DNA from: an uncultured Verrucomicrobiota bacterium
GTDB taxonomy: Bacteria > Verrucomicrobiota > Verrucomicrobiia > Opitutales > Seribacteraceae
Reading direction: 5' to 3'
DNA length: 64,000 bases
Assembly (NCBI GenBank): GCA_902580225.1
Contig: CACHJU010000001.1
Span: forward strand, 1-64,000
This document shows, one piece after another, positions 58,320 through 64,000 of this stretch. Positions within the stretch are counted from its first letter, which is position 1. Every line of letters starts with the position of its first letter. Position numbers and translations under genes: made by a program. Below the pieces are notes generated by a model. That model ran no database searches. It was not told where the DNA came from and saw only the letters and a list, made by a program, of their open reading frames with translations.

Positions 58320-58862
58320 TTGTTGATAAACCCTTTGACATCATTTGCACATCGTATCGAGCGTCAAGCCTCGAGTCTTTCTTCTACCATGGTATTACCA
58401 GAAGTGAATTCTAATAATTTCTTTTTTCGTTTATCACGGTTTCCGGTTGAAGGAGTAGAAACTATTTTAGATATACATTCATCTGGAGATAGAATATTCA
58501 TCAGCGTAACACGCTTTCGCAAATCAATTAGAAAACATTACATAAACTCCAAAAATAGTGAAATTGTTGTAAATCCCAAAATCGATGTTGAGATTTCAAT
58601 ATCTGAATTCAATCGCAACGAACCAATTTTAAAAGATATAACAAATAATAATATTTTTAATCTTCTCTCAGATTTATCGACTGATATTAACGATAATCAT
58701 TATTTCATATTTTTCACAGATTCGCATAATTGTATTTCTTCTGGAATAAGTAATCCTTATGAAAAACATAATGAACAATGGATCAGAATATTGAATAGAT
58801 CATACGGATCAGAGCTTGCTCCTCCAAGAAGAATTATAAAGAGAAGTTTAATATCAAAATGA
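58320..58862 (+). CDS. Protein of unknown function upstream of pssA (up to 180 aa)
   Basis: The longest frame begins at TTG (58320); ATG at 58389 gives 157 residues and is an equally good start. The protein is soluble with alternating beta strands (TILDIHSSGDRIFISVTRF) and a basic C-terminus (APPRRIIKRSLISK). No motif is recognised. It overlaps pssA by 4 bp, so it is co-translated with phospholipid synthesis. Confidence 0.55.
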   Translation: MLINPLTSFAHRIERQASSLSSTMVLPEVNSNNFFFRLSRFPVEGVETILDIHSSGDRIFISVTRFRKSIRKHYINSKNSEIVVNPKIDVEISISEFNRNEPILKDITNNNIFNLLSDLSTDINDNHYFIFFTDSHNCISSGISNPYEKHNEQWIRILNRSYGSELAPPRRIIKRSLISK

Positions 58863-59641
58863 ATCAAAAAAGAATTCAAAAGATATCTTTACCAAAATTA
58901 TTACCTAATATTTTTACCACCGTAGGTTTATGCTCTGGTTTGACTGGTATTCGATTTGCACTTGATGGTAATTGGAAAAATGCAGTTTTTTGTATTTTAG
59001 TGGCCGCATGTTTTGATATGATTGATGGGTTATCAGCAAGACTTTTAAAGGCATTTTCTCCTTTTGGTGCAGAACTCGATAGTCTTGCTGATACAATTAG
59101 TTTCGGGGTTTCGCCAGCAATTATAACATTCTTATGGATTCGCGAACCGTTAGTTTCTACCAACCAAGAATATTTACTTGAATGGTACTGGATTCCATTT
59201 TTGTTTTATTCCGCGTGTAACGCTTTTAGGTTAGCTAGATTTAATGTAATGCATTTTGGAGAGTCGATGGAAAAAGAAGATAAAAGTTATTTCATTGGTG
59301 TACCTGCACCGGCTGCTGCCGGACTTGTTCTAATGCCACTAGGACTAGATTTTATTCTAACTCGATTTAATATAACTTCGATTATATCCTCACATCCCTT
59401 GCCAGTTATCTGTTGGGTAATGTTAATTTCATTGCTTATGATCTCTCGTTTTCCCACTTTTTCGTTCAGAAATGTTCGGTTCAACATCGCATCCAATAAG
59501 GCACTTTTAGTATTAATCTCAGTTTGTTTAGGAGTATCAATTTTTATGAAAGAAACTTGGATATTTTTATTTTCTGTTGGAGTACTTTATTTTTTAAGCA
59601 TTCCTTTTGCCTATTTTGCAGCAAGAAAAGATAATATTTAG
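58859..59641 (+). CDS. pssA: CDP-diacylglycerol-serine O-phosphatidyltransferase
   Basis: This membrane enzyme makes phosphatidylserine from CDP-diacylglycerol and serine. The 260-residue protein has the CDP-alcohol phosphotransferase signature D-G-x2-A-R-x8-G-x3-D-x3-D in MIDGLSARLL...FGAELDSLAD (about 60-81). It has some six to eight hydrophobic segments. FRLARFNV and GVPAPAAAGLVL place it in the PssA subgroup and not PgsA. Its product is the substrate of Psd at 2088. It overlaps the opposing TPR gene by 4 bp. Confidence 0.9.
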   Translation: MNQKRIQKISLPKLLPNIFTTVGLCSGLTGIRFALDGNWKNAVFCILVAACFDMIDGLSARLLKAFSPFGAELDSLADTISFGVSPAIITFLWIREPLVSTNQEYLLEWYWIPFLFYSACNAFRLARFNVMHFGESMEKEDKSYFIGVPAPAAAGLVLMPLGLDFILTRFNITSIISSHPLPVICWVMLISLLMISRFPTFSFRNVRFNIASNKALLVLISVCLGVSIFMKETWIFLFSVGVLYFLSIPFAYFAARKDNI

Positions 59642-61005
59642 TCTTTTAGGCAAGACTTTAACAATCTTTTAGCAATCCTGTGTGAATTATTTAGATCCAA
59701 GACAATTTTGAAGTGCATAATGGCATTATCGATTTCATGGCTTTTAAGCAATACTTGCCCCATTTTGAGATGAGATTCAAGGTGCGACCATTTATTGTTA
59801 CAAGATAAGGAGAAGTTTCTTTTAGCTTCATCGATATTTCCTTCCTTAAGGAAAATTTGCCCAAGTTCGAAATATGGCTCAAAATTAGTAGAATCAAGTT
59901 GTATTGCTTTTTTTAATTCACCATTATTTTTCGGCTTGATTCCCAAGTTTCTTTTAACTTGATAAGTTTTTACTAAAATTTTCGCTTGAATTTTTTTCGC
60001 CTGGATACCCTTTTGTAAGTTTTTGCGAGCTAAATCAAAATTTGATAATTTTAGAAATCGATCTGATTTTTTATAATAGTTTTTTTCTTCTTCTAAAACA
60101 ATTTTAATAGCTTTATTTAGAAGGTTTAAGGCACTTTTATATTCTTTTTTCTTTTCCTGTATAATTGCAATTTCCAATAGGGAGATACTTTTTTTACAAT
60201 TATGGTTATATGAGATGAATAAAAATTTCTCTGCTAAAATTAAATCTTTTTTTTCAAGGTTCATTAAACCTAACTTATAAGCCGAAATTCCCTTGGTATC
60301 ATCTAATTCTAGAGATTTGTGAAAAAGTTTTTCAGCTGTTTCTTTCTTGTTTTTCTTAAAATTTAGAATTCCTAGATGATACCATGGTTTTCCTAATTTT
60401 GGATTTAATTTAGTTATCTTAGTAAAAAGTTTTTCAGCTTCGAACATGCAGCTTTCTTTATCAAAATTTTCATATTGTGAAGCATCAGCAATTTTTAGTA
60501 AGAGCAGTGCAAGGTCCAAGATAGGGGGCACATAATCTGGCATAAGATCTATTGAAATTTCTAATAACAATTTTTTTCTGTGAATTTCATTCGAATCAAC
60601 TATTAACTTTGATAGTTTAAAATGTGCATCCCCATCTAAACCATCTATATCAATTAGTTTTTCAAGATATGGTACAGCGAGATGCTCCTTTTTGGTAGCA
60701 TAGAATAATTCAATTCCTAATTTATAAAATCTTGCATTATTGGGTTCTAATAAAATTGCCCGATCTATTGATTTTAGAGATTCATTGTATTTTCCTTGTT
60801 TTAAGTATATTTCACCAAGTTTGTAATGTAGTTCAGAGGAATCAGAAGAATTTATAATTGCTTCAAGAAGAATAGACTCTACTTCATCAACATCACCATT
60901 TTCTTGCAGTATATCACAAAGTGCTATGGTTGACGGTAGATGTTGGCCGTCATTTTCAATGGCAATTCTTAAATGTTTAATTGCTCTCTGTTTAATACTT
61001 TGCAA
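59638..61005 (-). CDS. TPR-repeat protein (455 aa)
   Basis: This is almost entirely tetratricopeptide repeats, about 12, with the usual W/L-G-Y-A-P spacing (for example LHYKLGEIYLKQGKYNESLKSIDRAI and YFELGQIFLKEGNIDEAKRNF, given in part). There is no signal peptide, so it is cytoplasmic. A lysine-rich region around 290-350 interrupts the array. It is the third gene of a leftward set with the larger TPR protein and a nucleotide cyclase, so it may be a scaffold in that pathway. Confidence 0.8.
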   Translation of the reverse strand: MQSIKQRAIKHLRIAIENDGQHLPSTIALCDILQENGDVDEVESILLEAIINSSDSSELHYKLGEIYLKQGKYNESLKSIDRAILLEPNNARFYKLGIELFYATKKEHLAVPYLEKLIDIDGLDGDAHFKLSKLIVDSNEIHRKKLLLEISIDLMPDYVPPILDLALLLLKIADASQYENFDKESCMFEAEKLFTKITKLNPKLGKPWYHLGILNFKKNKKETAEKLFHKSLELDDTKGISAYKLGLMNLEKKDLILAEKFLFISYNHNCKKSISLLEIAIIQEKKKEYKSALNLLNKAIKIVLEEEKNYYKKSDRFLKLSNFDLARKNLQKGIQAKKIQAKILVKTYQVKRNLGIKPKNNGELKKAIQLDSTNFEPYFELGQIFLKEGNIDEAKRNFSLSCNNKWSHLESHLKMGQVLLKSHEIDNAIMHFKIVLDLNNSHRIAKRLLKSCLKD

Positions 61006-61032
61006 ATTTCCAGTTATAGTCCAGGAGGAATA

Positions 61033-62607
61033 TTATTTTTTGGAAGACTTTCTTGCTACCGTTGCTTTTTTAACTTTAGGTTTTAACGCTCCTTTTTGAA
61101 TTATACTTATTGCGTTTTTATCCATCAATAAAACAGCTAAATTATAATGTGCTCTTGAGAAAGAAGGATTTAACTTAATTGCAAATTCAAAATTATGCAT
61201 CGCATTCAGGTAGTCTTTTTTACCATAAAGAAGTAATCCAAGCCTGTAATAGGCTTTAGCATATTTTGGATTGATTTCAATAGCTCGTTTGAAATGTCTT
61301 TCAGCATCACTTACTTTTGGTTCTTTTAAGAGAGTACCATCATTTGAGAGCCGCTCACCTGTAGTCAAAAGTTTCGCGAACCAATAATGACAATCTGCCA
61401 TGTTTGGGTTAATTTCAAGGGCGGTTTCGTAATTTCGAACCGCTTGGTCGTGTTCTGAAGGACTGGTTAGAATTCGAGCTAAATTAAAATAAGCATCGAC
61501 AAAATTTTGATCAACATCTGTAGCTTTTTGGAAATGTATTTTTGCTTCATTTACATCACCATTTTTTTCTGAATGGTGAGCTAATTCATAATAAGCTAAG
61601 GAGTACTCTGGATTTATTTCCAAAGATTTGAAGAAATGTTTTTTAGCAAGGCTTGGATCGTCATCCTCTCGTAAGAGCATAGCAAGATGAAAATGTGCTT
61701 CTGCATGTTGCGGGTTTATTACAACTGCTTTTTTTAAGTTTTCTTCTGCTTTTACAAATTCTTTTTTATTTCTAAGTATAACACCAAGACGAAAATGAGC
61801 TAAAGCATTTTCCTGATGAAATTGAATAGATAAACTGTAGTGAATCTGTGCTTTTTCAATGTCACGAGCCTCTTCATAAACATGAGCAATCAAATAATGA
61901 GCTTTAGAGTATTCTTTGTTTATTTCCAATGCCTTTAATAGATGTTCTTTAGCAAGTTCAAAGTTTTTCTCTACGGAGAGAATTTTTGCAATATTGTAGT
62001 GGGCTTTAGAATGATTCTTGTCCAGTTTTAATACGCTATTAAAATGAAATTTAGCTTCTGGAAGATTTGTTCTATCAATAAGTGAACCTTCTTTATTTGT
62101 AGCCACTCCACCGGAGAGGAGTTTTCCCATGGAATAGTGTGCATCAATATAGTTTTCATCGATATCTATTGCAGTTTCGTAGTTTTTTCGAGCCTCTTCA
62201 TAATCGTCTGCATTAGTCAGCAACGTTGCTTTGTAAAAGTATGCTGGAGCATAATTTTGATTAATTTCTGTGACTTTATCAAAATTATTTTTCGCCTCCT
62301 CAAAGTCATTGATTTTAATTAATAAAAGAGCGTAATGAAAATATGCATGTGCATAATTTGGGTTTATTTCTAAAGAATTGAGAAAGTGATTTCTAGCATT
62401 TTCATAATCTTCGTCCAAACTTAATGCAATTGCTAACTCACATTGAGCTTCAGCATATTCATTATTTATACCAACAGCTTTTTGAAAGCTCATAATAGAT
62501 TTTTTAATAGCACCTTCACTTTTTAAAAGCATACCAAGTTCAAAGTAAGCCTCAGCGTATTCAGGGTTTAAAGCTATAGCTTTTTCTAAATGGGCTTTTG
62601 CGTTCAT
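61033..62607 (-). CDS. TPR-repeat protein (524 aa)
   Basis: This has roughly 15 tetratricopeptide repeats, most with AHYxLA/AYFxLA followed by EAKxHFxKALEINP. They are more regular than in the neighbouring TPR protein. Two repeats carry insertions beginning LLSGGVATNKEGSL and LLTTGERLSNDGTL. The C-terminus is lysine-rich and basic (KPKVKKATVARKSSKK), which could bind nucleic acid or membranes. It starts seven bases after the cyclase, so translation is probably coupled. Confidence 0.85.
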   Translation of the reverse strand: MNAKAHLEKAIALNPEYAEAYFELGMLLKSEGAIKKSIMSFQKAVGINNEYAEAQCELAIALSLDEDYENARNHFLNSLEINPNYAHAYFHYALLLIKINDFEEAKNNFDKVTEINQNYAPAYFYKATLLTNADDYEEARKNYETAIDIDENYIDAHYSMGKLLSGGVATNKEGSLIDRTNLPEAKFHFNSVLKLDKNHSKAHYNIAKILSVEKNFELAKEHLLKALEINKEYSKAHYLIAHVYEEARDIEKAQIHYSLSIQFHQENALAHFRLGVILRNKKEFVKAEENLKKAVVINPQHAEAHFHLAMLLREDDDPSLAKKHFFKSLEINPEYSLAYYELAHHSEKNGDVNEAKIHFQKATDVDQNFVDAYFNLARILTSPSEHDQAVRNYETALEINPNMADCHYWFAKLLTTGERLSNDGTLLKEPKVSDAERHFKRAIEINPKYAKAYYRLGLLLYGKKDYLNAMHNFEFAIKLNPSFSRAHYNLAVLLMDKNAISIIQKGALKPKVKKATVARKSSKK

Positions 62608-62614
62608 ATGGTCG

Positions 62615-64000
62615 TTATTTGCTAGTCATTACCCATACTCCATCCCATTCGCCTTTAGGAGGATTTTTTTTCATATGGTCACATCGCTCGAGATAGAGTT
62701 GTGCTGCTTTATCTTCCGGATTTATTTTCTGAACATTCTTAAATAATTTAATAGCCTGATCCCATTTACCTTCATTCCAAGATCTGTAACCATCGTTGAA
62801 AAGACCAAGTGCATCGACAAGATTAGGATATGAATCCTCATCATGAAAATCTAAAACCTCAAGTACTCCCACGGGTTCAGTTTTTCCTTTAACAATCACA
62901 TAATCAACCTGTCTGGTCCTGTAAGTTGCTTTAACAGCTTTGTGTGTATACTCACTTATTAAAATGTGAGCTCCATACTGTTTGCACGCACTCTCAATAC
63001 GTGCAGCTAGATTAACGCCGTCACCAATTACAGTATAATCCATTCTTTTGGGAGAACCTATATTGCCAGAAACAATGGCGTCGGTATTAATTCCCATTCC
63101 ATGGTCTATTGGCATTTTCCCTTCAGAGGAGCGTTTGTCATTAAAGATTTTTAAATCTGTCATCATGCGAATTGCTGCCCGGACAGCACGGTCAGGATCA
63201 TCTTCATGTGGAACAGGAGTACCAAAAATACACATCATTGCGTCACCGATAAATTTATCCAGCATACCACCTTCATCTGTTATGCAGTCTACCATTATGG
63301 TGAAATATTCGTTTAATAGCTTAACAGTACCTTGTGCCCCAAGCTCCTCCGTTATTGTAGTAAAGCTCCTGACATCAGAAAATAATACTGTGCCGACACT
63401 TTGTTTCCCCCCCATAATATCATCGCTGTCACCTGCAGTCATAAGTTGATCTGCTAATTCTGGATCCATGTAACGGGACATTGTAGACTTCATTCTTTTT
63501 TCAGAACTTATATCTTCAATCATTATCATAGTTCCAAGATTTTCACTTTTTTGACCTAAAAGTGGCATTAATGAAATATTTACAGATAGTTTTTCGCCTT
63601 CTACAATTAATTCTGCATCAAGAAAGTCTTCCTGCTCTTCAACAATTTCTAGCTTTTGTAACAACCATGCATTTGGTCCATCAAAAAACTCTTTTACAGG
63701 TTGTTCTAATATTTCAGATAAAATAGGTGTCTTGAAAATTCTCAATCCAGCGGTGTTACATGTTTTAATTGTACCATGCTCATCCAGGGTTAAAACCGCA
63801 TCATGCATACTGGAAAGAATACTTTCAGAATAATTTTTCTGATTTTGTACATCGTCAAATAGCTTAGCGTTCTCAATACCCATGGAGATTTGGGAAGTGA
63901 AAGCGGCTAATCTTTTTTCGTCTTCAGAGTTAAAAGAACCTCCTCTTTTGTTTAGAACTTGGCTTACTCCGATGGTTTTTCCTTCTTTGTTCAAAACAGG
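62615..64000 (-). CDS. GAF-PAS-class III adenylate cyclase, cut by window end
   Basis: The gene runs off the right end; the frame is open to 64000 and an internal TTG is not its start. Visible are the end of a GAF domain (GVSQVLNKRGGSFNSEDEKRLAAF), then a PAS domain (SILSSMHDAVLTLDEHG onward). A class III cyclase follows: VLFSDVRSFTTI (metal Asp), DKFIGDAMMCIFGTP, and DYTVIGDGVNLAARIES. The tail holds a TPR-like helix pair (FNDGYRSWNEGKWDQAIKLF). Residues favour ATP over GTP as substrate, so cAMP is likely. It heads an operon with two TPR genes. Confidence 0.88.
   Translation of the reverse strand, partial: PVLNKEGKTIGVSQVLNKRGGSFNSEDEKRLAAFTSQISMGIENAKLFDDVQNQKNYSESILSSMHDAVLTLDEHGTIKTCNTAGLRIFKTPILSEILEQPVKEFFDGPNAWLLQKLEIVEEQEDFLDAELIVEGEKLSVNISLMPLLGQKSENLGTMIMIEDISSEKRMKSTMSRYMDPELADQLMTAGDSDDIMGGKQSVGTVLFSDVRSFTTITEELGAQGTVKLLNEYFTIMVDCITDEGGMLDKFIGDAMMCIFGTPVPHEDDPDRAVRAAIRMMTDLKIFNDKRSSEGKMPIDHGMGINTDAIVSGNIGSPKRMDYTVIGDGVNLAARIESACKQYGAHILISEYTHKAVKATYRTRQVDYVIVKGKTEPVGVLEVLDFHDEDSYPNLVDALGLFNDGYRSWNEGKWDQAIKLFKNVQKINPEDKAAQLYLERCDHMKKNPPKGEWDGVWVMTSK

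Noticed and set aside
63048-63449. 133-residue frame antisense to the cyclase gene
   Set aside because: Shadow of the conserved cyclase domain coding strand.

Overview
The window is AT-rich chromosomal DNA, almost entirely coding, from a bacterium that looks like a marine member of Verrucomicrobiota, probably the Opitutae/Puniceicoccales side. The lineage evidence is two proteins resembling the Verru_Chthon cassette families: a prepilin-like protein of the C type and a 1809-residue protein of the A type. Supporting features are a Bacteroides/PVC-type PurM, a short ATP synthase delta subunit, and a Tat-exported Gfo/Idh/MocA oxidoreductase of the kind common in PVC bacteria. Genes are tightly packed. 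Seven convergent gene pairs end within 13 bp of each other, one overlapping, and no gene-free stretch exceeds 300 bp. Shine-Dalgarno sequences are weak or absent before most genes. I see no IS element, prophage or CRISPR array.

Layout. 0.1-12 kb: a PAS-AraC regulator, the cassette C prepilin-like protein, phosphatidylserine decarboxylase, ribosomal protein L28, an ApbE flavin transferase, then an SUMF1-fold secreted protein, the giant cassette A protein and a secreted unknown. 12-22.7 kb: HisI; PurM-PNP; a GNAT enzyme; XseA with a VTT membrane protein; two tiny membrane or prepilin-like proteins; the overlapping operon tyrA-aroA-cmk-plsC; and purC-purE, with PurE of the metazoan-like class II. 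22.8-32 kb: dihydrolipoyl dehydrogenase followed by a secreted GH18 protein that seems to begin at CTG; a Gfo/Idh/MocA oxidoreductase; a quinone oxidoreductase-like protein; an island with a structured leader RNA and a small integrase-N-like protein; a 1158-residue protein I identify as diphosphate-type PEP carboxykinase; and tRNA-Ile2(CAU).

32-49 kb: an unknown acidic protein; the full F-type ATP synthase operon transcribed leftward (a-c-b-delta-alpha-gamma-beta-epsilon), where subunit a also seems to start at CTG with a signal peptide; trmB-mnmG-mnmE; recA; a HAD phosphatase; miaB; a membrane protein; gmk; and gnd. 49.5-64 kb: an Ala/Gly-repeat secreted protein; an exopolysaccharide locus (Wzy-like polymerase, outer-membrane barrel, Wza-like export protein, Wzc-like copolymerase/tyrosine kinase); small unknowns; pssA; and a leftward set of a GAF-PAS-adenylate cyclase, cut by the window end, followed by two long TPR proteins.

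Together these give a housekeeping picture: purine, aromatic amino acid and histidine synthesis; phosphatidylethanolamine synthesis through pssA and psd; respiration-linked ATP synthesis; tRNA modification; and a capsule or exopolysaccharide export system. The main items for a second look are the PPi-type PEPCK, the two apparent CUG-initiated signal peptides, the class II PurE beside PurC, the HisI lacking its aspartate triad, the structured leader before the integrase-like miniprotein, and the 11-fold Ala/Gly repeat protein.
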